A stretch of DNA of 47,593 nt from Deltaproteobacteria bacterium (GCA_019314375.1 JAFCZJ010000026.1:1-47593), one strand, 5' to 3'. Shown: positions 1-8,857, counted from the first letter of the stretch. Made by a program: numbers and translations. Notes: generated by a model from the sequence alone, not told the origin.

Positions 1-1251
1 GTCCGCCTGGCCGTCGCCGTCTGAGTCCAATTCAAGCAAGCCGTCGGCTTCGGCCAAGACCTCAATGACCCAGCCGCTGTCGGCTGGTACCCAAACAGCT
101 CGCTCTGAATCGTAGTAGCCCAAAGGCGCGACTGTGCCGGCGGGAAATTGCAAAAAATTGTCGACGTAAAAAACCACAGGCTCGTCAAAATTGATTTCAG
201 CGCCTTCCGGTGCTTCGTCCAGGCCCAGTTCTACTGCGTAGGTGTAAGCAATATTGGACGGCATGCGGGCCGGCATGCGCTTGGGCCCGTTCTCGCCCAC
301 GGTGTATTCGGTGATGCGCAGGCTGGCCGAGTCGAGTTCTTGCTCGCTGCCGTCGGGCAGAACCATTCGGGCTCGGGTCCCCGCCGGCAACAGGACCGCG
401 GCCTTGCGGGGGCCGTCTCCGTCTTCCACGGTGGAGCCGACAGCCAATTGAGACGCGCTACTCGCACCGGAAAGCGCAACCCCCGTCGCCTGGGCATCTG
501 CCGGGATCAAGACCACCTCCGGCACTTCCACGAAATCCCGCCATGGCGTGAGCACTTTGCGCTCAACGGGCAGCAGCCCGCCCTGCGAAAAGCGCAAAAC
601 TACTCGTCCACCACCGTTGACCACCAAATCATAGCGGCCGTCTTCCCGGGTGACTGTGTGGCCATACTCGGGATGCTCGGGTACGCGAACGTCCACCCAG
701 CTCAGGGGCTCTCCTTCTTCGTCCAGCACGCGACCGCGCAGGATCACAAGCCTGCGGGCTTCAAAGGCGTCAGGGTCCGCACCCCAGACCACGGGTTTGT
801 CACCTTGCCACAAAAACGACGTTCGGGAATAGAGGCTCTCGAAGTGGCTCAAATCTATAACTGAAGCAACGAGGGTCGGGTCCGGCGGCAGCCCAGACTC
901 GGTGGTGACCTCCACGGAAGGACCATCGACAGACCAGTTGCCGGCCTCGTCGCCGGCCTGGATTTGGAAAGCATAGGTCGTCGAGGGGATCAGGCCCGAG
1001 AGCGTATGTTCCAATACGTTTGCGCCTATGTCTGTCTCCAGTTCGCTGTTTTGAACCAGGCGGTAGGCCGTCACTGCTCGGTCATCAAGGGCTGCCGGCC
1101 AGCCAAGACTCACCGAGGTCGCATCCAGCGCAAGAATTTCGATTTGGACCCCATCCGGCCAGGTTGGGGCTGAGTTATCCCCGCCGCCCCCGCAAGCGAA
1201 TACAGAAACAGCCAGCGCCGCAAGCATCCCAAGCCAAATTTTCCTGAACAT
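1..1251 (-). CDS. Rhs/YD-repeat family lipoprotein, N-terminal part (3' end outside window)
   Basis: The frame is open from an ATG at 1251 to the window edge (417 codons, no stop), so this is the start of a larger protein. A hydrophobic leader ends in a lipobox (VFAC, Cys20), so it is probably an exported lipoprotein. Residues about 28-116 look like a fibronectin type III domain (ATSVSLGW, TTYAFQIQAGDEAGNWS). Residues about 165-250 look like a carboxypeptidase-regulatory-like fold (GRVLDEEGEPL, TREDGRYDLVVNGGG). Residues 290-417 carry a block I recognise from giant Rhs-repeat proteins (TEYTVGENGPKRMPA, VVFYVDNFLQFPAGT, GYYDSERAVWVPADSGWV, then DSDGDGQAD). In that family this block precedes the YD repeats and a variable C-terminal toxin, which here would lie off the window. 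An AAGGAG stands just before the ATG. The family call is firm; toxin activity is not visible. Confidence 0.8.
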   Translation of the reverse strand, partial: MFRKIWLGMLAALAVSVFACGGGGDNSAPTWPDGVQIEILALDATSVSLGWPAALDDRAVTAYRLVQNSELETDIGANVLEHTLSGLIPSTTYAFQIQAGDEAGNWSVDGPSVEVTTESGLPPDPTLVASVIDLSHFESLYSRTSFLWQGDKPVVWGADPDAFEARRLVILRGRVLDEEGEPLSWVDVRVPEHPEYGHTVTREDGRYDLVVNGGGRVVLRFSQGGLLPVERKVLTPWRDFVEVPEVVLIPADAQATGVALSGASSASQLAVGSTVEDGDGPRKAAVLLPAGTRARMVLPDGSEQELDSASLRITEYTVGENGPKRMPARMPSNIAYTYAVELGLDEAPEGAEINFDEPVVFYVDNFLQFPAGTVAPLGYYDSERAVWVPADSGWVIEVLAEADGLLELDSDGDGQAD

Positions 1252-1388
1252 GTCCCCACTCCTTGAAGAAAATGGATAAATCTCCCAATTCCAGTATGTT
1301 CCAAACTAGGTCGTTTTCACGAGCTCGTCAAGAATGTCGATGGAGGCCCGCATCTCCCACCCCCTCATTTGAACTGAGGTATTTTCAC

Positions 1389-3035
1389 TTAATGTGGTGG
1401 GAGATTCCCGGATCGCGACATCCCCGCACAGGCCCGGCAGTCGTCACAGACTTCGACGCCGCAGGCCTCGGTGAGTTGCCCTCGTTCCATGCGAGCTCGC
1501 TCCTCGATCAAGAATTTCGGATCGATGCCCAGATGGACGCGAGACCATGGGGGTGAATCCGAACCGGGCCAATCGGGTGCGAGGGTCGCCTCCGCGGACG
1601 GCCACATTTTTCTTAACAGGGGCATGGGCGGAGGCCAGCGGCCCTCCGCGGCCTCCAGCAGGTCCGCCGCCTCCTCGCCGGCCCGATCCAGCATGGCTTG
1701 CAATCGGGCCTGGCGTGGAGAGAAGCCGCCCACCCACACACCGCCCAATCGTCGCATGCCGCTCATGAGCATCTTGCTTCGACGCTTCAGCTCGGCAAGT
1801 TCCGGCATGGGCGCAAGCGCCAGAGGGGTGTGGGGTTTGGGCACGAAGGGATTCAAGGAAATGCTCAAGCGCCCCGTGCCGCCCCGGCCCCGATGAACCG
1901 CCAAGAGCGCCTCCCGACAAGCAGCCACCTGCTTGACCGTGGCCTGAAGATCTTCATCGGTCTCCGTGGGCAAACCGAACATGAGATAAAGCTTCAGGTG
2001 GATGCAGCCCGCTTCCGCCAATCGCCGAACGGCTTCGATCAGCTCCTCGTCAAGACAGGGCTTGTTGATGACCTGCCGCAGGCGTTCTGAACCCGCTTCG
2101 GGGGCCAAGGTAATCGTCCGCTGTTTTGCGCGTTGCATTTGGTCCAACAAAGCCTGGCCTGCGTCGCCACACAAAACCGTCGGGTGCAGGGAGGCGGGTG
2201 AAAGGTCCGCCCCGACTTCTTTTAATCCCTGCACGATCTCGAGCAAGTCCGGATGCCGACCCAAGCTCGCCCCCACCAGTCCGATGCGCTTGCCCGCCGC
2301 AATCCCCGGCCCCGCCGCTTCGATGATCTGAGCCGGGCTGAAAAAAATCGGCGGTCGCCGGGAAAAGCTCAAGGCGCAAAAACGACAACCCACCGGGCAT
2401 CCTCTCCCGGTCTCCACCAGATGCATGTCGACGAAGGAAGCACCCGTCAGTCCGGCCATTTGGCTAACCGGCTGCTCGGGCACCCGGAATCGGGCACGAA
2501 GAGAACCGGCGAAAGGCCGCAAGCCCACACCAGGCACCGCGCCCATCTCATCCAGCACCTCTCGACGTGAAGCGCCATAGGTTCGGGTCAAGGCATCGAT
2601 GACGGCGTCGAGCGTTTGTTCCGCATCACCACAAACCACGGCATCCAAGAAGGGCAATACCGGGCTGGGATTCAAACGCATGGCCACGCCGCCGGCCAAA
2701 ATCAGCGGGTGTCGATCTCCCCGCGCCTGCCAGCGGGTCGGGATGCCTGCTTGTTTGAGCGACCAGGGAAGAAGGGTAAACTGCTCCTCAAAAGACAAGC
2801 TGAAGGCCAGCAGATCAAATTGTCCGAGGCCCAAACCACTGCGCATGCCTCTCGGTGCCCCCGCCTTAGGATGGGCAAAAACAAGATCCCAGGAAGCATC
2901 CGGATGGGCATCCAATATCTGAGCCAGCCCATGCACGGCCAAACTGGACAGGCCTTCATCGAGCGGCCCGGGGTAAACGATCGCCGTGCGTATGCCCAAC
3001 ATCTCCGTTTTCTTCCGCCTCACGGAACGAGCCAC
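1389..3035 (-). CDS. Radical SAM protein, TIGR03960-like
   Basis: This 548-residue protein starts at GTG 3035, preceded by AGGAGG at good spacing. The first 190 residues resemble a B12-binding-like Rossmann region (LLAFSLSFEEQFT, LILAGGVAMRLNP). The radical SAM cluster motif is C213-x3-C217-x2-C220 in GRGCPVGCRFCALSF, and the TIM-barrel signature TLAPEAGSERLRQVINK follows. The C-terminus has a Cys cluster (EACGVEVCDDCRACAG) after a segment like HLGIDPKFLIEERARMERG, which fits the TIGR03960 family as I know it. In some relatives that family is fused to or beside a TIGR03936 protein, in a tRNA or ribosome context. The substrate is unknown. The ORF ends 137 bp before the Rhs gene, which has its own ribosome site. 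The right-hand neighbour exbB is divergent. Confidence 0.8.
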   Translation of the reverse strand: MARSVRRKKTEMLGIRTAIVYPGPLDEGLSSLAVHGLAQILDAHPDASWDLVFAHPKAGAPRGMRSGLGLGQFDLLAFSLSFEEQFTLLPWSLKQAGIPTRWQARGDRHPLILAGGVAMRLNPSPVLPFLDAVVCGDAEQTLDAVIDALTRTYGASRREVLDEMGAVPGVGLRPFAGSLRARFRVPEQPVSQMAGLTGASFVDMHLVETGRGCPVGCRFCALSFSRRPPIFFSPAQIIEAAGPGIAAGKRIGLVGASLGRHPDLLEIVQGLKEVGADLSPASLHPTVLCGDAGQALLDQMQRAKQRTITLAPEAGSERLRQVINKPCLDEELIEAVRRLAEAGCIHLKLYLMFGLPTETDEDLQATVKQVAACREALLAVHRGRGGTGRLSISLNPFVPKPHTPLALAPMPELAELKRRSKMLMSGMRRLGGVWVGGFSPRQARLQAMLDRAGEEAADLLEAAEGRWPPPMPLLRKMWPSAEATLAPDWPGSDSPPWSRVHLGIDPKFLIEERARMERGQLTEACGVEVCDDCRACAGMSRSGNLPPH

Positions 3036-3366
3036 AATGGCCTCCTGCCTAACGACACTGATAACACCCTGCCAAGAGTGACATTAACATTAACCCAAAC
3101 ATTAACCCATACAAGCATTACAATTTGGCGGAACCCATGAGCGCATTCGCTGTCCAAGCCATCCCCAAGCCATGGAGAGGACAAATGTCTTACATTCCCC
3201 CACCCATTCAACTTGTTCTGCACCTTTTGCCCGTTTTTTCCTTGACTTCATCCAAAGGGCTGAGGGATGGTATGTCCTACTTTGAGCATAGGTGTTTTCG
3301 TCAGAAAAACCAAGGTACATAGGTGTTTTTCACTGCCTGTAACCGGCTTATAAGAAGGAGTCGACT
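3036..3366. other. Divergent intergenic region, radical SAM / exbB
   Basis: I see no convincing gene in these 331 bp. They hold a 12-bp near-direct repeat (ATTAACCCAAAC at 3089 and ATTAACCCATAC at 3101) and a 12-bp exact direct repeat, CATAGGTGTTTT, at 3287-3298 and 3318-3329. A TTGACT at 3242-3247 could be a -35 element for exbB, but no -10 box sits at normal spacing (the nearest TATG-type sequence is 23 bp away), so no promoter is called. The exbB ribosome site AAGGAG is at 3355-3360. Confidence 0.5.
3287..3329. repeat. Direct repeat CATAGGTGTTTT x2 upstream of exbB
   Basis: CATAGGTGTTTT occurs at 3287-3298 and 3318-3329, a 31-bp period (about three helical turns), with the second copy ending 37 bp before the exbB ATG. 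Two same-face direct repeats so close to a start could be activator sites. No regulator is identified. Confidence 0.6.
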
Positions 3367-4026
3367 ATGTTTGAAAACATCGCGGAAGCATTCAAAGAGG
3401 GCGGATGGGGCATGTACCCGATCGCAGCGGTGCTGGTTTTCATCATCGCCATCGGAGCTGAGAGAATCGCCTACATTTACTTTGTGGCTCGTATCAACAA
3501 GGCGGATTTCCTCAACACCATGCACAAGTACCTCTTCCAGGGCAACCTGCAGCGGGCCATCACCTACTGCTCGAGCAACAAGGCCCCCCTGGCCAACATC
3601 ATCAAGGCCGGCCTCCTGCGCATCGACGGCACCGAGGCTGAGATTCAATCGGCCATGGACGAAGTTGCGCTCCTGGAATTACCGCGCATCGAGAAACGCA
3701 CCGGTTACCTGGCCATGCTCGGTAACGTCGCCGTGCTCGCGGGTCTGCTGGGTACCATCACCGGTCTGATCAACGCCTTCGCGGCCGTGTCCTTCGCCGA
3801 CGCCTCCGAGAAAGCCGTGCTGCTGGCCAAGGGCATCTCCGAGGCCATGAACTGCACCGCCTTCGGGCTGGGCACGGCCATCTTCGGCCTGGTGGCCTTC
3901 TCGATTTTGTCCGGCGCCACCCAGCATATCATTGATGACATCAATGAGAGCACGGTGCGCTTGCTCAACCTGATCCTGGCCAACCGGGACAAGTTGAACA
4001 CCTCGGACATTCGCGGCGACGAGTAG
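3367..4026 (+). CDS. exbB: ExbB/TolQ/MotA family proton-channel protein
   Basis: This 219-residue inner-membrane protein is the first gene of an ExbB-ExbD-ExbD operon. ExbB/TolQ pentamers surround an ExbD/TolR dimer and convert proton flow into mechanical work on a partner. Transmembrane segment 1 is at about residues 17-37 (YPIAAVLVFIIAIGAERIA). A long cytoplasmic loop follows, then the family core: segment 2 (GNVAVLAGLLGTITGLINAF) and segment 3 (AFGLGTAIFGLVAFSIL). AAGGAG lies 6 bp before the ATG. The next gene starts 76 bp downstream. No TonB is adjacent, so it may energise something other than siderophore import. Myxococcus AglRQS (one TolQ-like, two TolR-like) has the same composition. 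Confidence 0.88.
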   Translation: MFENIAEAFKEGGWGMYPIAAVLVFIIAIGAERIAYIYFVARINKADFLNTMHKYLFQGNLQRAITYCSSNKAPLANIIKAGLLRIDGTEAEIQSAMDEVALLELPRIEKRTGYLAMLGNVAVLAGLLGTITGLINAFAAVSFADASEKAVLLAKGISEAMNCTAFGLGTAIFGLVAFSILSGATQHIIDDINESTVRLLNLILANRDKLNTSDIRGDE

Positions 4027-4102
4027 CATTCAGACGGGCTGAAGAACCCCGCGAGATCATCCCGCGAGGGCTTGCCTCGAAGAAACGGCAAGGAGGATAA
4101 TC

Positions 4103-4573
4103 ATGGCCAGTGCCTCCGCTCCAGGCGGCAAAAGCAAAGGCAAAAAAGACCTAAATGTTGAATTGAATCTTGTGCCCTTCATCGACCTGCTCACCTGCTT
4201 GATCTGCTTTCTGCTCATGGCAGCGGTGTGGGTCCAGATCGGCAAAATTTCGGTGACCCAGTCGGGACAAGGGGCACCAACTGAACAAACCCCAGAGGAG
4301 CGTCAGCGGCTTAATCTGGTGGTGGCCATCACCCCACAGGGCTACTTGATTCGGGGCAACAACACCACCATCGCCGACATCCTAAAAAAAGACAACGCGT
4401 ACGACACCAAGACCTTGGGCAGCAAGCTCAAGGAAATCCACGGCCAGTTCCCTGACAAGAACGACATCGTGGTCATGAGCGAAGACGCCATCGCCTACCA
4501 GGATTTGATCGACACAATGGATATCTGTCTGGCAAACGACTTCCCGAATATTTCCCTTTCGGGAACCATCTAA
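4103..4573 (+). CDS. exbD: ExbD/TolR family protein (first of two)
   Basis: This 156-residue protein has a short basic cytoplasmic N-terminus (KSKGKKDLN), a single transmembrane helix beginning LNLVPFIDLLTCLICFLL, and a periplasmic domain. The Asp of PFID matches the proton-carrying Asp of ExbD/TolR. The periplasmic part contains the usual QRLNLVVAITPQGYLI strand. It has a strong ribosome site (AAGGAGGATAATC). It should form the rotor/plug with ExbB, perhaps as a heterodimer with the second ExbD, whose gene begins 13 bp after this stop. Confidence 0.87.
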   Translation: MASASAPGGKSKGKKDLNVELNLVPFIDLLTCLICFLLMAAVWVQIGKISVTQSGQGAPTEQTPEERQRLNLVVAITPQGYLIRGNNTTIADILKKDNAYDTKTLGSKLKEIHGQFPDKNDIVVMSEDAIAYQDLIDTMDICLANDFPNISLSGTI

Positions 4574-4586
4574 AGGAGGCGGGACA

Positions 4587-5183
4587 ATGCCAATCAAAAT
4601 TCCAGGTCCCCGCCTGTACTCGAGCATCAAGCTCAAGACGACGGCAAATAAAGTAGCCAAGGCTGGCGGGCGTTCGGTGAACGCCGCGTTGAACCTGACC
4701 CCCATGATCGACATGTTCGTCGTCTTGACCATCTTCCTGCTCATGACCTTCTCCGCCTCGGGTGAGATTCTTTTCATTCAGAAGGACATTGAGCTGCCGA
4801 CGGCCACCCATTCGGACGAACTGGAACCGTCGCCGATCATCATCATCGGCGGTGGTCAGGTTGTGGCCGAAGGCAAGTCCGTCGGACGCATGGATGACAT
4901 CGCCGAGGATGAAAACTTTGAGATCGCAGACCTGTCGGAGATCTTAAACAACCTAAAGAAACAGTTTCAGCAACTGCATCCCAATCAAACCTTCTCAGGA
5001 AAGATCATCATCCAGGGCAACAAGACCGTCGAGTTCCGCGTCCTGAAAAAGGTGATGTTCACCTGCACCTCGGCGGGTTACCTCAACATCAACTTTGCCA
5101 TCCTGCCTGTTGGTGGTGGTAGCGCCCCTCCCGGTGAAGACGGCGAGGGCGGCGAAGGCGGCGGCGAGGCCACAGAAGGTTGA
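4587..5183 (+). CDS. exbD: ExbD/TolR family protein (second), Gly/Glu-rich tail
   Basis: This 198-residue protein is a second ExbD-type subunit. The transmembrane helix starts with LNLTPMIDMFVVLTIFLLM (Asp in PMID is the expected proton site). A longer periplasmic domain follows than in the first copy, with an insert around residues 80-120. The last 25 residues are almost only Gly and Glu (GEDGEGGEGGGEATEG), a low-complexity acidic tail absent from the first copy. It has the ribosome site AAAGGAGGCGGG. It is the last gene before a strong intrinsic terminator, so the three genes form one operon. Confidence 0.87.
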   Translation: MPIKIPGPRLYSSIKLKTTANKVAKAGGRSVNAALNLTPMIDMFVVLTIFLLMTFSASGEILFIQKDIELPTATHSDELEPSPIIIIGGGQVVAEGKSVGRMDDIAEDENFEIADLSEILNNLKKQFQQLHPNQTFSGKIIIQGNKTVEFRVLKKVMFTCTSAGYLNINFAILPVGGGSAPPGEDGEGGEGGGEATEG

Positions 5184-5205
5184 CCTAAATTTGTTAGATA
5201 ATTAT

Positions 5206-5238
5206 CCCCGGCCCCGCAAGGGACCGGGGATTTTTTTT
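5206..5238 (+). terminator. Rho-independent terminator of the exb operon
   Basis: The stem is CCCCGGCCCC / GGGACCGGGG with one C-A mismatch and a GCAA tetraloop (5216-5219), followed by A and eight T (5231-5238). It begins 23 bp after the exbD stop. Confidence 0.9.
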
Positions 5239-5259
5239 GCCTGATGATTTCACCACCCC

Positions 5260-5303
5260 CGTCATGCCCTCGTCATGCCCTCGTCATGCCCCCGTCATTC
5301 CCG
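5260..5303. repeat. Four tandem 11-bp units, CGTCATGCCCT type
   Basis: Units are CGTCATGCCCT (5260), CGTCATGCCCT (5271), CGTCATGCCCC (5282) and CGTCATTCCCG (5293). The last unit is also the outer arm of the palindromic element that follows, which suggests the tandem copies arose by slippage from that arm. Confidence 0.85.
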
Positions 5304-5395
5304 AAGGCTTCTGTCGGGAATCCAGACTTTGTTTTCGAGCATTCAAATCAAAAGTCAGAACCTGGATCCCCAGCAGAAACATCTGGGGATGACGG
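5292..5395. repeat. 104-bp palindromic intergenic element (MITE/REP-like)
   Basis: The outer arms CCGTCATTCCC and GGGGATGACGG are inverted. Each end also folds on itself: CATTCCCGA...TCGGGAATCCAG on the left, and CTGGATCCCCAG...CTGGGGATGACGG on the right. Such CGTCATTCCCG...CGGGAATGACG elements are common dispersed extragenic repeats in deltaproteobacteria-like genomes (my recollection). It lies between the exb terminator and the convergent ftsZ stop and encodes nothing. Confidence 0.7.
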
Positions 5396-5439
5396 CCTAC
5401 CTGGGTCAGCGACTTTGAATCACTCATGCTGGATCCGTG

Positions 5440-6663
5440 TCACCGATCCGGCCGCCGCAAGAACGTGGGCACGTCGTACTCTTCTTCTTCCATGACCTGG
5501 GCCACGGGTTCGGCTAGGGACTGCAATTCTCGCACAGGTTGCCTGGGTGGGGCGGGCACAACCCGAGCTGCCCGCTCCGGCTCCGGCGGGGGCGTAGACG
5601 CCAACTCTCCAAAACGCGTGTTTCGCCGGATGTGGGTCGGGATATCCAGGTTTTCAGCCAGGGGCCGTTGCGCCTGCATCGGCTGCTCTAAGTGCAGCTC
5701 TCCTTCACCAGCATCGAACCCGGTGGCGATGACCGTGACTTTCAACTCTTCCCCCATGTTTTCGTCCATCACCGCACCAAAGATGATGTTGGCATCCTCG
5801 TGAGCAGCCTCTTGAACAAAAATTGCACATTCGTTGACCTCGAAGAGGCGCAGGTCCGGTCCACCGGTTACATTCAAAAGGATGCCGGTGGCACCGTCAA
5901 TGGCCACTTCCTCTAACAGTGGCGAACTCACCGCACGATGCACCGCCTCCAATGCCCGATTCTGTCCACTCGCGCTGCCCGTACCCATCAGCGCCAGACC
6001 ACGACTCTGCATGACCGTCCGCACGTCAGCGAAGTCCACGTTGATCATCCCCGGCACCACAACCAGATCACTGATGCCTTGCACCGCGTTGTGCAGGATC
6101 TGATCGACCCGGGTGAAGGCGTCCATCATCGTCAGGTTCTCTCCCGCCAACTCAATCAACTTCTCGTTGGGAATTGTGATCAAGGTATCCACCGAGGCCT
6201 TCAACTCCTGGATGCCCTGATCCGCCTGGCGGCCTCGGCGCTTGCCCTCGAAGCGGAAAGGCCTTGTGACCACGCCAACCGTCAGGCAGCCCAAGGATCG
6301 AGCCACTTCGGCGATGACCGGCGCTCCACCTGTACCTGTGCCGCCACCCATACCTGCCGTGATGAAGACCATGTCCGCGCCGTCCAATATTTCGGCCAAT
6401 TGATCCTTGGTCTCCAGGGCGGCGTTGCGCCCCGTCTCCGGATTGGCGCCAGCCCCCAGTCCACGGGTCAAGGCCTCTCCCATCTGGATCTTGATGGGTG
6501 CCAAAGACTGCGCCAGGGCCTGAGAGTCCGTATTGGCGGCCACGAAATCAACACCTTCCATGCCGGACTGGATCATGGTGTTGATGGCGTTGTTGCCTCC
6601 GCCGCCGACACCGACCACCCGAATGCTTGCTCCGTTTTCTGACACTTCCATGAATTCAATCAT
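5440..6663 (-). CDS. ftsZ: Cell division protein FtsZ
   Basis: This 407-residue tubulin-like GTPase forms the division ring. The nucleotide motifs are [11 protein letters not shown] near the N-terminus and the tubulin signature GGGTGTG at residues 106-112. The catalytic T7 loop is NVDFADV. A variable Pro/Arg-rich linker of about 60 residues follows ([12 protein letters not shown]). The C-terminal conserved peptide that binds FtsA and other partners is YDVPTFLRR at the very end. The start at 6663 has AAGGAGG 5 bp upstream. It is the last gene of the dcw cluster, 73 bp after ftsA. No terminator is obvious before the palindromic element beyond its stop. Confidence 0.97.
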   Translation of the reverse strand: MIEFMEVSENGASIRVVGVGGGGNNAINTMIQSGMEGVDFVAANTDSQALAQSLAPIKIQMGEALTRGLGAGANPETGRNAALETKDQLAEILDGADMVFITAGMGGGTGTGGAPVIAEVARSLGCLTVGVVTRPFRFEGKRRGRQADQGIQELKASVDTLITIPNEKLIELAGENLTMMDAFTRVDQILHNAVQGISDLVVVPGMINVDFADVRTVMQSRGLALMGTGSASGQNRALEAVHRAVSSPLLEEVAIDGATGILLNVTGGPDLRLFEVNECAIFVQEAAHEDANIIFGAVMDENMGEELKVTVIATGFDAGEGELHLEQPMQAQRPLAENLDIPTHIRRNTRFGELASTPPPEPERAARVVPAPPRQPVRELQSLAEPVAQVMEEEEYDVPTFLRRPDR

Positions 6664-6736
6664 CTGTCCCTCCTTAGACTATGTGGCCTGCACGCACAGA
6701 CCAAAATTCAATTGATTTCAATCTCGTTTTGTTCGG

Positions 6737-7966
6737 CTAAAAAAAGTCATGGATCCAGCCCTTCATGCGATGCCTGATCCTTGAATAGAGGTTCTTGTCG
6801 GGCCGGATGGGGAAGAATCGATGATCCAAGTGATCTCGTCCATAGTGGACCAAGCCCACGCCCGTCGCATATATGGGTGAACGCACCACGTCCACCAAAC
6901 CATTTACCCTTTCGGGCAATCCCCGACGCACGGGCATGCCCAGTACGTCCTCAGCCAGCTCAGGCATACCTTCCATGATGGTGGAGCCACCCGTGATGAC
7001 CGCACCGGACGCCAGCAAATCTTCATAGCCCGATCGGGAAATCTCGCGCCTGACCAAGCTGAAGATTTCTTCGACTCTGGGCTCAATGATCTCGCAAAGA
7101 ATCTGCCTGGAAAGTTGTCGGTTGTTTCGCCCACCCACCGAGGGCACTTCGATGGTTTCGTCCTTGTCCACCAGGGAAGCCATCGCGCATCCATGACGAA
7201 TCTTGAGCTGTTCCGCCTCAGGTGCCGGTGTGCGCAAACCCAGGGCAATATCGTTGGTCACCTGGTTACCGCCAAGAGAAAGCACCGCAGTGTGGACGAT
7301 GGAGCCATTGGAAAAAATGGCAATGTCGGTGGTGCCGCCACCGATATCAATGAGCGCAACCCCTAAGTCCTTTTCGTCCTCAGTCAACACCGCCAGGGCC
7401 GAAGCCAATGGCTGTAGCACCAAGTCGGCCACATCCAGGCCGGTCTTGTTGGCGCACTTGATCAGATTCTGTGCGGAAGAGCAGGCACCGGTCACCAGGT
7501 GTACGTTGGCCTCCAGTCGCACACCACTCATGCCCAGGGGTTCCTTGATGCCGTCTTGATTATCGACAATGAACTCCTGGGGCAGAATGTGAATCACTTC
7601 CCTGTCCATTGGGATGACCATGGCCCGGGCCGAGTCGATGACCCGGCGGATGTCGTTGGGTCGAATTTCCTTCTCGGTGACCTTGACCACGCCACGGGAG
7701 TTGAAACCCTTGATGTGGCCACCCGCGATCCCGACGTAGACCGTCTTGATCTCACATCCGGCCATCATCTCAGCCTCTTCGATTGCGCGCTTAATGGAAT
7801 TGACCGTGGTCTCGATGTTGATGACCACCCCCTTGCGCAGACCACGAGAGGGGCTTGTGCCAATACCCACAATGTCCACACCGTCGGGTTGGATCTCGCC
7901 CACAATGGCACATATCTTGGTCGTGCCGATGTCCAGACCCACTACGATTTCGTTGCCCTTTGCCAT
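6737..7966 (-). CDS. ftsA: Cell division protein FtsA
   Basis: This 409-residue actin-like ATPase tethers FtsZ filaments to the membrane. It has the phosphate-1 motif GLDIGTTKICAIVGE at the N-terminus, SHS2-domain features (GGHIKGFNSRGVV), and the phosphate-2/adenosine motifs VALIDIGGGTTDIAIF and GAVITGGSTIMEG. The C-terminus ends in a basic-hydrophobic stretch (RIRHRMKGWIHDFF) that fits the amphipathic membrane-targeting helix. The ribosome site is AGGTGATTC. The stop of ftsQ lies 22 bp upstream. Confidence 0.97.
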   Translation of the reverse strand: MAKGNEIVVGLDIGTTKICAIVGEIQPDGVDIVGIGTSPSRGLRKGVVINIETTVNSIKRAIEEAEMMAGCEIKTVYVGIAGGHIKGFNSRGVVKVTEKEIRPNDIRRVIDSARAMVIPMDREVIHILPQEFIVDNQDGIKEPLGMSGVRLEANVHLVTGACSSAQNLIKCANKTGLDVADLVLQPLASALAVLTEDEKDLGVALIDIGGGTTDIAIFSNGSIVHTAVLSLGGNQVTNDIALGLRTPAPEAEQLKIRHGCAMASLVDKDETIEVPSVGGRNNRQLSRQILCEIIEPRVEEIFSLVRREISRSGYEDLLASGAVITGGSTIMEGMPELAEDVLGMPVRRGLPERVNGLVDVVRSPIYATGVGLVHYGRDHLDHRFFPIRPDKNLYSRIRHRMKGWIHDFF

Positions 7967-7988
7967 GAATCACCTCGCTCGAAAAAAT

Positions 7989-8834
7989 TCATAGTTCCAC
8001 ACCAACATCAACACCCCGAACCTCCGGGACCACAGTGGCCCAGGTCGGCCTGCTGGCCAGATCCAACATAATTGTCCGCACGGCCAACTTGCGCTGTTTC
8101 ATCTCATCAAAAACCCTGCATAGCAGAGGCAGACGCGCAACCGCGCCCTTGGAGCCCATGCGCACACGCACGGCCCCGGGGTCCAAGACCAAACTTGGGC
8201 CCATCAGTTCATCCAAATGCACCTCGGATACCCGACGGCCCTCCAGGCAAGAGGTGGATTCAATCTGACCAGCCAGAGACAAAGCCTCACGCACCCGCCT
8301 CTGCACCTGCTCCAATTGCTTGCCGTATGCTTCCCTGTCCACGCCGGTCACCACAGGCAGATCAAAGTTTTCTCCTGGCTGCAAACGCTTGAAGATGCGC
8401 CCACCTCCGTCCATCAGGTACAAAGCGCCGAGGCTCAACATGGCCGCGGGTTGATGCTCCTCGATGTCCACCATGATCCGGTCCGGCACAACACGCCGTA
8501 CCTGCGCCCGTAAAACCCAAGGATGCTCTTCCATGAGCCGCCCAGCCCGATTCACATCGATGGAAAAAACGTTCATTCCCTCGCGGAGACCCGCCAGTTG
8601 CAGCAGGTCACGCAAGGATGCACGCTGCAACCCCTGCGCCTCGATGCGTCGCACCGCCAGGGCCGGCGATGTCCGCAGATGCGCAGCCAGCCAGTATGCG
8701 CCCATGCCCAGGCCCAGGCCGAGGGCGGTAAGGAACAGCACACGCAGGGGCGCGATGACCAGGTTTTGGATCCAGAGCTTGCGATCCATCTGGATCTGCT
8801 CTGAATTCCTGCGTTTTCGATTCCTTCGCGCCAT
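7989..8834 (-). CDS. ftsQ: Cell division protein FtsQ (POTRA domain)
   Basis: This bitopic division protein links FtsB/FtsL to other divisome parts. A basic N-terminus (MARRNRKRRN) and one transmembrane segment (about residues 28-50, VLFLTALGLGLGMGAYWLA) precede a POTRA domain (VRRIEAQGLQRASLRDLL to RIMVDIEEHQPAAML) and the FtsQ beta domain. I chose ATG 8834 (281 residues), with AAGGAG 13 bp upstream. A TTG at 8861 in the same frame would add nine residues and overlap the ddl stop (TTGA), and cannot be excluded. The gene is tightly coupled to ddl upstream. Confidence 0.92.
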   Translation of the reverse strand: MARRNRKRRNSEQIQMDRKLWIQNLVIAPLRVLFLTALGLGLGMGAYWLAAHLRTSPALAVRRIEAQGLQRASLRDLLQLAGLREGMNVFSIDVNRAGRLMEEHPWVLRAQVRRVVPDRIMVDIEEHQPAAMLSLGALYLMDGGGRIFKRLQPGENFDLPVVTGVDREAYGKQLEQVQRRVREALSLAGQIESTSCLEGRRVSEVHLDELMGPSLVLDPGAVRVRMGSKGAVARLPLLCRVFDEMKQRKLAVRTIMLDLASRPTWATVVPEVRGVDVGVEL

Positions 8835-8857
8835 GCTCGTTCCGAATCTCCTTGGGC

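Noticed and set aside
148-864. A long plus-strand open frame (238 codons) near the left edge
   Set aside because: It lies antisense to the Rhs-type coding frame, which is open for all 417 codons and has recognisable domains. The plus-strand translation has no family features.
3242-3276. TTGACT ... TATGTC as an exbB promoter
   Set aside because: The spacing is 23 bp, too long for a sigma70 promoter, and no sigma54 site is present.
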